Assembly (NCBI GenBank): GCA_905160935.1
Contig: CAJHZI010000537.1
Span: forward strand, 909,501-973,500
DNA: 64,000 nt
Direction of reading: 5' to 3'
DNA from: Enchytraeus crypticus
Lineage: Eukaryota; Annelida; Clitellata; Enchytraeida; Enchytraeidae
The translations under genes and the position numbers were made by a program. Positions 39,111 through 47,869 of this stretch are shown piece after piece. The notes beneath the pieces were generated by a model. The model did not search any database. It was not told where the DNA came from and was given only the letters and a program-made list of their open reading frames with translations. Numbering within the stretch: the stretch's first letter is position 1; every line of letters begins with the position of its first letter.

Positions 39111-39460
39111 CTATGTCTTCATCGTGCGGTGCTCTGGCGCCCGTTTGTGTTGACTCTGACATTGCCTTATGGCGAGGAACCGGACGTTAAATCCTTATTG
39201 ATTAATTGATTATGTGTCTTTTGTTTTCAGCTCCTCACACTCCCGCTAAGATTCAGAACGGCCCCTCTACCCCTGCCACATCTCGCTCGTTAAAATCTCG
39301 GGGGGCACCCACCCCTAGCCGATCAGTGAAGGCCTCGGGGGGTGCCCGGTCCAAGGCACAGGAGGAGGCTAGAAAACGTCTGATTGAGGCGAAGCTAGCG
39401 AACCGGCAACGGAAAGCCGCTGGAACAATGGATGATGATATTCAGATGTTCATTAGCTGA
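29301..39460 (+). CDS. DLGAP: DLGAP/SAPAP (GKAP) family scaffold protein, six exons
   Basis: Disks-large-associated proteins link MAGUKs to Shank at synaptic and junctional scaffolds; they also include mitotic HURP-type members. Exons: 29301-29637, 32009-34002, 34783-34888, 36469-36560, 37569-37719 and 39231-39460, about 969 residues. The C-terminal GKAP domain is clear: [69 protein letters not shown], and the basic [19 protein letters not shown] near the end. The N-terminal [13 protein letters not shown] matches the family's CDSLSHHSD motif. All junctions are phase-compatible except that the last intron needs a less favoured donor (see exon 5). The protein ends DDDIQMFIS and lacks the vertebrate QTRL PDZ ligand. 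The N-terminal exon is less certain than the rest. Confidence 0.92.
29671..29745 (-). mobile_element. Retroelement 3' end, TTGA tail
   Basis: Reverse complement gives a gacgtt...gaggcgacgaaactagcgt-like module ending TTAAATTCTTATTGATTGATTG. Diverged. Confidence 0.6.
29870..30575. repeat. atgttatgct satellite with embedded LINE tail
   Basis: About 700 bp of atgttatgct/atgctatgtt pentamer pairs, with recurrent tatataaatgttatgtta units. 30330-30395 is an inserted family-D tail (ggggacgtccctgacaactg, gagaaaacggatgttaaacc, ATT). Confidence 0.95.
31008..31172. repeat. GA-rich microsatellite
   Basis: Imperfect GAGAGA tract, 160 bp. Sequence around it (30576-31540) is otherwise unassigned intron. 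Confidence 0.95.
31545..31885 (+). mobile_element. L2/CR1-type LINE 3' end, family D
   Basis: A coding remnant with W-N-S-L-P-H-D-L-R pattern (tttggaactctctgccgcat), the cggaccggtaccgtttagga block, ggggacgtccctgacatcat, gtatgaggaaacggacgtta and ATT/ATTC tail. Near-twin of 25530-25895, so a young subfamily. Confidence 0.85.
31905..32002. repeat. TTGA tract before DLGAP exon 2
   Basis: Repeated ttgattgatcgatcgattga units ending six bases before the acceptor AG. Confidence 0.9.
32009..34002 (+). CDS. DLGAP: DLGAP exon 2: large Asn/Ser-rich exon
   Basis: 1994 bases, phase 1 in and 0 out. Begins with the [11 protein letters not shown] motif, then a Ser/Pro stretch and a threefold S-S-N-[RH]-A-D-V-[AT]-R-Q-[VA]-V repeat (about 32340-32460). 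A very Asn-rich low-complexity body follows, with N-x-V-N and D-N-N-R patterns. No R-x-x-S-Y guanylate-kinase-binding repeats were seen. Acceptor gacaacag follows a (TTGA)n tract; donor gtgtcaag|gtttgt is amplified downstream. Confidence 0.9.
33985..34350 (+). repeat. Tandem copies of DLGAP exon 2 donor edge
   Basis: Seven to eight 45-bp units, each gtcatcaggtgtcaag|gttt then gtagagtcaatagtgtaaga. The exon end (tcatcgagtgtcaag|gtttg) is the first member. Because the period is 45 bases, the frame [15 protein letters not shown] stays open after the first unit's stop. Confidence 0.95.
34783..34888 (+). CDS. DLGAP: DLGAP exon 3: start of GKAP domain
   Basis: Codes [20 protein letters not shown] then [15 protein letters not shown], aligning with DGHYFLKLLQAETERMEGWC of vertebrate DLGAPs. 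Acceptor gattgatag within (TTGA)n, donor gagg|gtgcgc, phase 0 to 1. Confidence 0.95.
34900..35300. repeat. TA microsatellite
   Basis: About 400 bp of TATATA with short interruptions, in DLGAP intron 3, ~20 bases past the exon 3 donor. Confidence 0.95.
35495..35722 (-). mobile_element. LINE E 3' end
   Basis: Reverse complement matches 60600-60830: ttttggaccttcttttgtgc, ccggcttgattttgtctcaa, gatgttgtcattgaga, preceded by the acctgcgcctaaaccacctt block. 5' truncated. Confidence 0.85.
35990..36462 (+). repeat. ~76-bp repeat abutting DLGAP exon 4 acceptor
   Basis: Six nearly identical units of tctctatcgtgtccgtgctt / tgtgccacattgggcctatt / aatgtgaggcctatataata. The last unit merges with the acceptor gtgccacag|ctcgag, so each unit holds the same gtgccaca motif with TT in place of the AG's G. 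Confidence 0.95.
36469..36560 (+). CDS. DLGAP: DLGAP exon 4: GKAP domain
   Basis: Codes [20 protein letters not shown] and [11 protein letters not shown], parallel to GKVLSAVGSAQLLMSQKF and QQFRGLCEQNL in vertebrates. Acceptor gccacag, donor atc|gtaagt. Confidence 0.95.
36590..36875. repeat. Two short tandem repeats in DLGAP intron 4
   Basis: gtgtaacattgtgctacaca ×3-4 (36590-36700) and cattatgcaataa ×6 (36773-36865). Confidence 0.9.
37205..37355 (+). repeat. Two decayed copies of DLGAP exon 5 5' edge
   Basis: 37290-37345: gtgtagagtgtgaggggaga, ggggatgtggaattcagcac, aaagaatgaagagtg. It parallels the true exon start agtgagaggggagagggcga, tatagagttcagcacaagga, atgaggac. A more diverged copy begins near 37215. 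A TTGA-tailed retroelement end lies between them and the exon. Confidence 0.85.
37440..37555 (+). mobile_element. Retroelement 3' end with TTGA tail before DLGAP exon 5
   Basis: gtcgtcatcgtgtgttgctt, tggcgcctgtttttgtagag, gagacgtccctgacattgcc, ttatggcgaggaaccggacg, TTAAATTCTTATTGATTGAT-type tail ending ~14 bases before the acceptor gtgtgtag. Confidence 0.85.
37569..37719 (+). CDS. DLGAP: DLGAP exon 5: GKAP domain, donor ambiguous
   Basis: Codes [40 protein letters not shown] and W-V-D-H-T. The strongest donor (agt|gtaagt, after 37721) leaves phase 0, which does not join exon 6 in frame. The overlapping acca|gtgtaa two bases earlier does. Either that donor is used, a small exon is missed, or exon 6 uses the in-phase acceptor gctaag at 39250. 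Confidence 0.9.
37905..38130. repeat. 20-bp agctctatcgtgtcacatta repeat
   Basis: About eleven units in DLGAP intron 5. Confidence 0.95.
38255..38455 (+). mobile_element. 5S rRNA-derived SINE
   Basis: atcgaagttaagctgcattg, cctcggttagtactttgtgg, gtgaccaccttggaagaccg, agtgttgg. These match the A box, C box and 3' half of 5S rRNA in order, so it is a 5S-headed SINE (SINE3 type) or 5S pseudogene. The element continues with non-5S sequence to about 38460, favouring a SINE. Confidence 0.8.
38692..38775 (-). mobile_element. tRNA-like element
   Basis: Reverse complement contains ccggggttcgattcccgg, a perfect T-arm and B box, and ends ttctgcca. The 5' half (ggatcaacactgtggctatc) does not fold into a convincing D-arm and acceptor, so a tRNA-derived SINE head is more likely than a functional tRNA. 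Confidence 0.5.
39043..39108. repeat. GT dinucleotide repeat
   Basis: About 33 GT units in the last DLGAP intron. Confidence 0.95.
39110..39213 (+). mobile_element. Retroelement 3' end with TTGA-type tail before DLGAP exon 6
   Basis: cttcatcgtgcggtgctctg, gcgcccgtttgtgttgactc, tgacattgccttatggcgag, gaaccggacgttaaatcctt, ATTGATTAATTGATT. Same family as 37440-37555; the acceptor is ~18 bases downstream. Confidence 0.85.
39231..39460 (+). CDS. DLGAP: DLGAP exon 6: C-terminus
   Basis: Codes [14 protein letters not shown], a Ser/Pro-rich stretch and [20 protein letters not shown], matching the family's RQEARKRLLAAKRAASVRQ, then DDDIQMFIS and TGA. Acceptor ttgttttcag is strong and lies ~18 bases after a retroelement TTGA-type tail. 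Confidence 0.93.
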
Positions 39461-39726
39461 TATTTGCTTGCAGCTCCTATTGGCAATTTTAAATTTCATT
39501 CCGCAAAAAATGGTGTTTCATTGATATTTTTAAAATTGAATCTTTTCTTGTTGTTATATGACAAAGGTAGCAGAACAATTAATTTGGAATGTTTTTACAA
39601 GTTTTATATAATATTTACATTGATTAATTTAAAGTGTACTTTATAGCGTTTGCTATAAATTTTTTAACAGAAATGGTCTTAGTTTTACTTTCATACTAAA
39701 TCTTAATATTTATGGCATAGGTTTTA

Positions 39727-39732
39727 AATAAA
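39727..39732 (+). promoter_or_regulatory. Candidate DLGAP polyadenylation signal
   Basis: AATAAA about 267 bases after the stop in AT-rich sequence. Confidence 0.4.
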
Positions 39733-39959
39733 TTAAAAATTATCCATAAAAATTTACTTTCAAAAGTATACTTATCTGGTCTTTAATTTATTTTCGTTTA
39801 ATTGTTAGTTTGGTTAGTTTATTAGTTGTGGTTTTATTATTTTACGGCTTAAAAATTTCGAATATTGCAGAAGAAGCACTATGAATGGGCCACGAGAGGT
39901 TGTCTAGAGTTATGTGAGAAGTCCTTTGAACATGGTAGAACTATTTAAATGTGTACCAT

Positions 39960-40035
39960 TGTTATACGTTCCTGACATCATCCTTGGATGAGGAAACGGA
40001 CGTTAAACCTTTATTATTATTATTATTATTATTAT
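39960..40035 (+). mobile_element. Family-D LINE tail
   Basis: cgttcctgacatcatccttg, gatgaggaaacggacgttaa, acctttATT with an ATT run. Confidence 0.8.
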
Positions 40036-40152
40036 ATAATTATCGTAACATTGTACAATTAATATCAAAAACCATTCTTCTCAGTGTAAAGCATATTTTA
40101 AGATTTTGCAGTTCATGAACTGTGCAATTTTATGTATGTCTAGATATATGTC

Positions 40153-40160
40153 TTCCTCTC

Positions 40161-40191
<31 letters not shown>

Positions 40192-40274
40192 ATTTCTCCC
40201 TCACTCTCTGTCTCTTTCTCTGTATCTATCTTTCTCTCTCTCTCTATTTCTCCCTCACTCTATCTCTTTCTATG

Positions 40275-40317
<43 letters not shown>

Positions 40318-40318
40318 C
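40153..40318. repeat. CT-rich microsatellite
   Basis: Imperfect CTCTCT tract. Confidence 0.95.
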
Positions 40319-40602
40319 ACTCGCTCACTTTCTGTTTATAAGAGCAATACACTGTGATTATGTTTGTCATTATTTAAACGATTCAGAAACTTTGCTCTTT
40401 GGTAATTAATCCATCATAAAATATTCAATGAACAGAATTTTCGTTTCATCTTCGTTAAAACACCTTTTTTGTAAATCATGATAATCTCGTCTCTGAACGC
40501 TCTGAGGGCTCTGTGCGTCACTCTATTCTCGTTCTTAGCCCATTCATCTACTGTCCTTAAACACGCCTCCTCTTCTAACAGTAGAGTTATACCATGTACA
40601 TC

Positions 40603-40604
40603 TG

Positions 40605-40648
<44 letters not shown>

Positions 40649-40659
40649 ATATATATTTG

Positions 40660-40714
<55 letters not shown>

Positions 40715-40780
40715 CAGAGGCCATGTATAATATATACATGGACCCCTGTATATATTATAATATATATTATCAAATATACA

Positions 40781-40828
<48 letters not shown>

Positions 40829-40840
40829 CTATATATATAT
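40603..40840. repeat. TA microsatellite with inverted inner segment
   Basis: Long TA runs flank tatacagaggccatgtataa and its near-mirror atacatggacccctgtatat. Confidence 0.9.
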
Positions 40841-40859
40841 AATAATATACACAGAGGTC

Positions 40860-41465
40860 CGTAGTAATGCATAGATTGTAGATGAATGCATTAGTAGAAA
40901 TATTTTATTTATAGTAGATTTTACGTACTTATATCTTCCTTCACTGCATACATATTATCTCTAGACAATGTAATTCTTGAGTCTTCATTTAGAATGCGTT
41001 AGCAACTTGCCATACATGCCATCTCGTGTCAATTAATATTTTCTATTGTACAATATTCCTATTTTTGTTAGCCATTCTTCTGTACGGCGGAATTTTTGTG
41101 TCAATGTTTTGCTGTTTTGCAGTTTATCGCATCATCATTACCATTGGAGAGTACATCTATACTGTGAATTAATTTTAAGATTATAGTTTAAGTATTTTAT
41201 TTATTTCATTTACTGTTATAAATTAATTGAATTTAACAATTTTAATTTCTTTAGATCTAATTACAAATCTTCAGACAATGGAGATTCTATATTTGTTCTT
41301 GGTATAATAGTTATCTAATATATACACGAGCTAATAGTTTAATATATCTAATAAAACACCTAAATGTATGCTAATCAGAAAACCTTATAATTGCTTGATA
41401 GCCTTAAGTATATACTTTTTTTACTACAACATTTTAACTTCGAAGTCCAGCGGTAACATACTATT
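40860..41465. other. Intergenic, nothing recognised
   Basis: AT-rich sequence with no exon, RNA or repeat family that I recognise. Confidence 0.5.
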
Positions 41466-41469
41466 ACAT

Positions 41470-41552
41470 TAATCTTTGTGACGGTAGCTCGAGTGTGTCG
41501 AGTCGTCTTAAATTGAAGCGTTGTGCTTCTGAAACTTGACGTTAAACACACT
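41470..41552 (+). mobile_element. Family-F retroelement end
   Basis: tttgtgacggtagctcgagt, gtgtcgagtcgtcttaaatt, cttctgaaacttgacgttaa, acacact. Also at 44395-44480, 46170-46258, 46485-46575 and 46755-46815. Confidence 0.75.
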
Positions 41553-41554
41553 AT

Positions 41555-41790
41555 AGAATGTCTTAATAGCGTAGGGGTAACGTCATGAAGTTTTAAATGA
41601 CAGATCCTAAGGTGAATTGAACACTCGTGGGTTCGAATCCCAGCCGCGCTGATCTGAGAGTAAAATCTCGGACATTCACTGAACTGGTTATACGGAAAAT
41701 GGTTTAAATTGCCTAAAAAAACATGTGGTATTAAAAGTGATAGATATCAACACAGTTGATCGTTTCACTATAATGCGTGTTTACTTATAG
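41555..41790 (+). mobile_element. tRNA-derived SINE, family B
   Basis: Full-length plus copy with B box gtgggttcgaatcccagcc and end gatatcaacacagttgatcg, directly after the family-F end. A family-A 3' end (gtcactgacatcgcttttcg, agtgaggaaactgacgttaa) follows at 41826-41870. Confidence 0.85.
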
Positions 41791-42169
41791 CCTACCAACC
41801 TAAGTATATACATGCGTAGATCTACGTCACTGACATCGCTTTTCGAGTGAGGAAACTGACGTTAACATTAGCTTTACCTAAACTTCACTAAGCTTCTATT
41901 TATTTATATGGAAATGGAGATAAAATGATAACCTTGTCTAAAGGTGAAACTTGTTTTTTCACTAGCAACTTCAATCGTCTTTATAAGATTCTTGATCTGA
42001 GCTTGATGTTAAGCTCTGTGTTTGTGCCTGTGTGCTTGTGCCTGTGTTCATATGTCTGTGTATTGATGCCTGCGCGTATGTGTTTATTTCTTTGATTGTA
42101 TATTGATTTGTATATATGTAGAAAGATCTGCCTTTGTTTCTGTTGTTGTATGTGTACGTGTGTGTATTT

Positions 42170-42415
42170 ATGCATGTACCTATGTATATGTCTGTGCCTA
42201 TGACTGTGCCTATGTCTATGTCTATGTCTGTACCTATGTCTATGTCTATGTCTGTGCCTATGTCTATGTCTATGTCTGTACCTATGTCTATGTCTATGTC
42301 TGTGCCTATGTCTCTGCCTATGTCTATGTCTGTGCCTATGTCTGTACCTATGTCTATGTCTATGTCTGTGCCTATGTCTGTGCCTATGTCTGTGCTTATG
42401 CCTCTGCCTATGACC
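42170..42415. repeat. tgtctatgtctgtgcctatg minisatellite
   Basis: Six-base-based repeat of tgcctatgtctatgtctatg units. Confidence 0.95.
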
Positions 42416-42514
42416 ACTTGGTTACGGCATCTCCTGTGATATATTGTTGTAAAGACTTTCGTACCTGATTCTTCTGTCCACAATAAATATTCTGGATGTA
42501 ATAAATAACTGATG

Positions 42515-42585
42515 GTATGGGATTAAACTGGGATTAAAGGGATGATGATGATGATGATGACGATGATGATGATGATGATGAATAT
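42515..42585 (-). mobile_element. Family-C fragment with GAT run
   Basis: ttaaactgggattaaaggga followed by a GAT run. 42590-43435 after it is unassigned AT-rich sequence. Confidence 0.55.
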
Positions 42586-43439
42586 ATAACTGATGGTATG
42601 ATGAAGTTACGATTAATCACGATTTATGTCTGTGTCGGCACTATCAGTCTATATTGCATATGCTCACGCGTAGCTATACAAATCCAAGAGTCGAAGATTC
42701 AGCGTCCATTTCTACCCCTATCGCGGCAAGGGTGGAGCGTTATATAAAGTTCTAGAGTAATTTAAGCTAATTAACCCCCCTCCTCATTTTTATTTCTTCA
42801 AATTTTTTTCAAGTGTTCCATATTTGCTGCAGTATTGATGTTTAACTTAACGTTTTGCATGTATTTCTTTTGGCTTGTGTTCATGTATATGCAGTATCTA
42901 TTATAATATTTAACAGTGTATGTGTGTCTATACATTTACAACATTAGAACTAATGAAACAACTATTTACAGAATTTGTTTGGATTTACTGATATGTGGTA
43001 AATTGAATGAAGTGCTTTTCGCTCGAATCTGTTGCTTATGGTGCCTTAAGGAAACGATTATATATCTCTATGTCCTTTGGTAAAGTTAATGCTTGTAAAC
43101 TAAGTTGTCTGCAGTTTTGATGAGTGCTGAATATTGTGATGGATAAAATGTTGAAATATCAAGGCTCTTACGTCAAGGCTCGTGTTATCTATTAGTTCAG
43201 ATGCATTGTTAATTAATTTTTAATTAACTTAATTATTAATTAATCCTTCTCCATATATGAAATAACATCGTGATCAATTCCCATACGGTTTGCTAATAAA
43301 CGGAATTAAGGAAAAGGTCTCCTAGTGTTGCATTTATGATTCACATTAAGATTTCTTATAAACTCAGCCAGTAAGTGAAGTGTCGATAATATATTAACAC
43401 ATTACACGGGTTTGAAAGATAGTAAACGAAATGTTTGAA

Positions 43440-43570
43440 CGGCTGGAGCCAGTAGCGATGTCGGTAAGATACTCGACCGCGGATCAGTAGGTGCGGGGTT
43501 CAAATCCTGGGCTCCCCCGTCACTGACATCGCTTTCAAGTGACGAAACTGACGTTAACATTGGGTTTAGA
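43440..43570 (+). mobile_element. tRNA-derived SINE, family A
   Basis: The cleanest copy: ggctggagccagtagcgatg, tcggtaagatactcgaccgc, ggatcagtaggtgcggggtt, caaatcctgggctcccccgt, cactgacatcgctttcaagt, gacgaaactgacgttaac. Confidence 0.9.
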
Positions 43571-43619
43571 TTTTACCAACAGTACTGTACTAGAGTCTAA
43601 CAGTACTAAAAAAAGTAAA

Positions 43620-43862
43620 CACGCATTATAGTGAATAATCAACTATGTTGATATCTATCACTTTTTAATATCACATGTTTAATCCGTTAGGCAATTTAGA
43701 CCATTTTTCGAATAGCCAGTCCAGTGAATGTCCGAGATTTTACTCTCAGATAAGCGCAGCCGGGATTCGAACCCACGAGGGTTCAAATCACCTCAGGATT
43801 TGTCATTTAAAACTTCATGACGTTACCCCTAAGTTATTTAGACATTCATTATTTAGTACTGT
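43620..43862 (-). mobile_element. tRNA-derived SINE, family B
   Basis: Minus copy: gatatctatcactttttaat, atccgttaggcaatttagac, attcgaacccacgagggttc, aaacttcatgacgttacccc. Confidence 0.85.
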
Positions 43863-44394
43863 ACTAGAGTATAACAGAGGTTTATTTCCAAAGAATCAGC
43901 CTAGATATTTTTTAAAAGTTCAAGATGGCTGAACGCTGACCGGAAGCTTGGCAGGCCTTGCTATTGGGCAGGATTGAAAAAGGGTATTTAAATATTTTAC
44001 AATTGGTATGTATACCCTTGGTATAGGCCTATATTTAATTTTTAGAATTAAAAGTCAATCAGTTTTAGAATATCAATCAGTAAACGCTTTTAAAAATAAT
44101 AGTTTTACGGTAGGCCTATTTAGATACGACTCTACGCCTCTAAAGAAATGTAACGTAGCATTAGGATCTAGTATTAATTACAAGAATTACAGACATTGAT
44201 AGAAATTATACTACTAATAATAACAGATACAAAGCTTAGGCAGTGCAGTTTATTGCGTTAGACGAACACTACATAGATAAAAACAAGCTAAAGATAACAC
44301 ATCAACGTACCTCAAAAGTATCCTATAAAAACGCACAGCAGTATAAATTTAAAGACTCATGTCTCTCTTGATAGATGAGAACGGTAATAATAAT

Positions 44395-44482
44395 AAACTA
44401 GTAATTTTGACGGGCGCTAGAGTTGTCTTGAAGAGAAACAGTGTGCGTCTGAACCTTGATGTTAAGTATACTATAACCTTGT
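44395..44482 (+). mobile_element. Family-F retroelement end
   Basis: tgacgggcgctagagttgtc, ttgaagagaaacagtgtgcg, tctgaaccttgatgttaagt. Diverged. Confidence 0.6.
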
Positions 44483-44879
44483 TTAATTTGTCCGTATCAT
44501 TCAGATGCAAGAGATCGACAAAGCCGCCTGTATCTGTAGAAGTTGCACGATTTACAGAAAGATATCAGACACTAAAGTTCATATTAACTTTACAACAAAC
44601 ACACCTTAAGCTGCAATAAATCGCTCCATTATAAGACAGTCTTTACTCTCTCTATATAATAAGTGGCGGGGTTACTTTGAATATTAAGTCATAAGTAAAG
44701 CTGAAGCTTTATCAATTATGGTATTGATTCAATTATAGACATTGTCTGATGGATCGATGCCTTTATTTAAAAAACGTAGCATTAGGATCCAGTAAGTATT
44801 AATTACAAGAATTACAGACATATTGATAGAAATTATACTACTACTAATAATAGAAAGTTTCCTATCTACCAGCATAAAA

Positions 44880-45075
44880 GAGAGCAGTAATAATAATAAT
44901 AATAATAATAATTTTATCCTATTTTTAAGCCCAGGGCCCTCTACAGTCCAGAGCATTAAAAAATAAGTTTAAAAAATATAATAATAATAATAATAGTAAT
45001 AATAATAATAATAATAACAATAATAATAATAATAATATTACTATAATAATAACAAAACTAATAATAATGATAGCA
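44880..45075. repeat. AAT microsatellite
   Basis: AAT runs at 44888-44912 and 44980-45070. Confidence 0.9.
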
Positions 45076-45379
45076 AGAGGCGGCTAATACACAAAGAGAT
45101 AACAGATGGGAGAGGCAGAGCTAGAATTACTAAAACCAGTGAAATACAATTACAAAGTACGTAGACATATATTAAAATCAATTCAACACTGCACACCTAG
45201 CTTAATATCAAATCCTTGTAACAATTTCTATATAATATCTTTAAGTCCTCCTCATAATTAAAAACAAAAAATGACGAACAATACTTCCTTTAGCGTTAAA
45301 TAGATAAAAGCTTTATATTGCGATACAAGTACAAATGCCATAGGAACTTAACTATCAGATTTATAAAGACAGGCCTTTC

Positions 45380-45510
45380 AGTTACTTGTATCTGGAAGTA
45401 CATGCAAGTACCTGGAAGTAGCTGCAAGTACCTAGAAGTACATGCAAGTACCTGGAAGTAGCTGCAAGTAGCTGCAATTACCAGGAAGTACCTGGAAGTA
45501 CATGCCTATA
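45380..45510. repeat. ggaagtacctgcaagtagct repeat
   Basis: Ten-base-based units of tacatgcaag / tacctggaag. Confidence 0.9.
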
Positions 45511-45719
45511 GAAAATTAACAGAGCAGTTAATAGCATAGGCTACGCAGTATACACATCAGTAACGTGAGATGACAATGTACACAGTCAATTAAACATAAA
45601 ACAGAGAGTGTGTCTATTAAAAACAGACGATATAACAAAAAATAGATGATATTAATCTATAAGTACAGACCTACGTTAATGATCAAAAAATAAAACAGCT
45701 TACAGCTAAGTATGAACAA

Positions 45720-45820
45720 GCGCATGGAATAAAGGTAGAGATAGTTAGAGCTCTAATTTGAAGAGAAAACAGAAATGAAGAGGAGGAGTAAGACATGGAC
45801 CTGCCAATAGGCAGCGCCCT

Positions 45821-45876
<56 letters not shown>

Positions 45877-45940
45877 TACAGAGAGAGGGAGAGACAGAGG
45901 GAGGGATAGAGAGAGAGAGAAAGCGTGTGTGTGTGAGTAA
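45720..45940. repeat. GA tract next to a tggacctgcc repeat
   Basis: tggacctgccaataggcagc followed by a GA run (45820-45870) and GT/GA mix. The same block precedes AAT at 20740 and gagaga at 53825. Confidence 0.7.
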
Positions 45941-46169
45941 AAATTCTAGCAGCACACGTCCAAGATGATATAGAGTACCGCATTAAAAATTATCATAAAC
46001 ATTCAATCAACGACAGCACTACGACATTTGTAAGTTAACTTTGCTAGTCAACCATTAACATCAGTAGATATTGATGCCTCTGTATATGACAGCCTACATA
46101 AATAATTAAACATAACTAAGATGTTTTAAGGTAAGTTACATCGCAGTGACTTGCCAGTAAATTACTGTC

Positions 46170-46580
46170 ACCTTAATCTTTGTGACGGTAGCTCGAGTGT
46201 GTAGAGTCGTCTTGAAGAGAAGCCTTGTGCTTCTGAACCTTGACGTTAAACACACTACAACCTACCCACCTACATAAATATAAGGTATAAACACAGTGCC
46301 GCCCAGCTAAACTAAACCCGTGGAGCCTCATTGCACTAAAAATGAACACATAATGTGAAATTGAAACACCTCAATATTGCATAAATTGATTTCTATTAAT
46401 ACTGACAGGAAATTAGTTATGCATTTATACATAGATTGTGGCATTACATACATAGTTGCTTTTGATTACCAGTGAGTTTACTGTTACATTAATCTTTGTG
46501 ACGGTAGCTCGAGTGTGTCGAGTCGTCTTGAAGAGAAGCCCTGCGCTTCTGAACCTTGACGTTAAACACACTAAAACCTA
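46170..46580 (+). mobile_element. Two family-F ends
   Basis: Copies at 46170-46258 and 46485-46575 are nearly identical over tttgtgacggtagctcgagt, gtcttgaagagaagcc and cttctgaaccttgacgttaa. A weaker copy is at 46755-46815. Confidence 0.75.
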
Positions 46581-46815
46581 CCTTAAGCATTTATACGACA
46601 AGGAATCTACTGCATCTTAGATATTTGAATACATGTATGTTAGGCATGTATTAAGAACTGGATCTTCACTCAGTCCAGTCTGACTGCTCCTTTGGTTGGT
46701 CGGTCAGTTGATCAACGACTGCGATGATCGGGTTTCAGGGGTTCAACGGTTTACCATTGTACCTCTGATGTCTTGAAGAGAAGTCCTTTAGGCTTCTGAT
46801 CTTGATGTTAAACCC

Positions 46816-47690
46816 ATAAAAATTCCCACTCCAGTCAGTGGAAACCATATATCGATGAGGAATGTTGACCTCTCAACGGACTGTCTCTATGAGCATAACA
46901 TAGAAATATAATCGAGACAGCTTGGTGTCTGACTGGTTGAGGCAATAAAATATATATTAATTACTAAACCCAAGCTTGCCTTACATCGACCAAGAGCTTT
47001 AACGTTAACAACTCGAGTCCGCTCAGTGTAGAGCACTTAGAACGATCACTATGAGTTGCTAAGTCAGAATCGAACCCATAACTTCTGAGAGAGCAGCCTA
47101 AGATCTAACCACGAGAACACAACTTCTAATACAATAAATAACTCTAATATCAGTTTACTGACTAGATCTAAACATAGAGAGAGATAGAGGGAGAGAGGGA
47201 GAGAGATAGAGAGAGAGAGAGAGAGAGCGTGAGGGAGAGAGAGTGAGAGAGGTAATACAATTAAAGTTCTACAAACATCAGATAGCACATATGAGGTAAA
47301 GTAAATAAGATGCAAAATAACTCATTGAATAAAAACTCGGTAAATCTTCTAACATATTCCAGATACATCTTATAATTACACAAACCCATTACATGTAGTA
47401 AATCTTACAGAATATTATGAATACATAGTAAATGTGTAAACCACGATGCAATAACTCTATAAACTAAACACACAAGACAGTTATCAGATAATAAAATGCT
47501 TGCTAATACTGCACGCTACAATCATTAAGACTTCTTATTAATTCCTTTACTCATCTTGTCACATTATGTGTCTGACATTTATTGACATAATGTGTCTGAC
47601 ATTTATTGACATTATGTGTCGGACATTTTACGCTGATACATTAACACAGACGCTTAATGAGCGCATATTTATATGATTAGAGTTTATAGT
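46816..47690. other. Intergenic with GA tract
   Basis: Unassigned apart from a GA microsatellite at 47178-47252 and short ttgacataatgtgtctgaca repeats near 47565-47630. Confidence 0.5.
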
Positions 47691-47699
47691 AAAAAAAGT

Positions 47700-47865
47700 A
47701 AATACCCACTATAGTGAAATGATCAACCATGTTGATATCTATCACTTTTAATACGACATGTTTAATCCGTTAGGCAATTTTGTCCATTTTCCGTGTAGCC
47801 AGTCCAGTGAATATCCCAGATTTTACTCTTCAGATCAGCGCGGCTGGGATACACATAGATGTGTA
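47700..47865 (-). mobile_element. tRNA-derived SINE, family B, partial
   Basis: Minus copy: gttgatatctatcactttta, ccgttaggcaattttgtcca, agtccagtgaatatcccaga. It breaks off after the gcgcggctgggat region. Confidence 0.8.
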
Positions 47866-47869
47866 ATGA

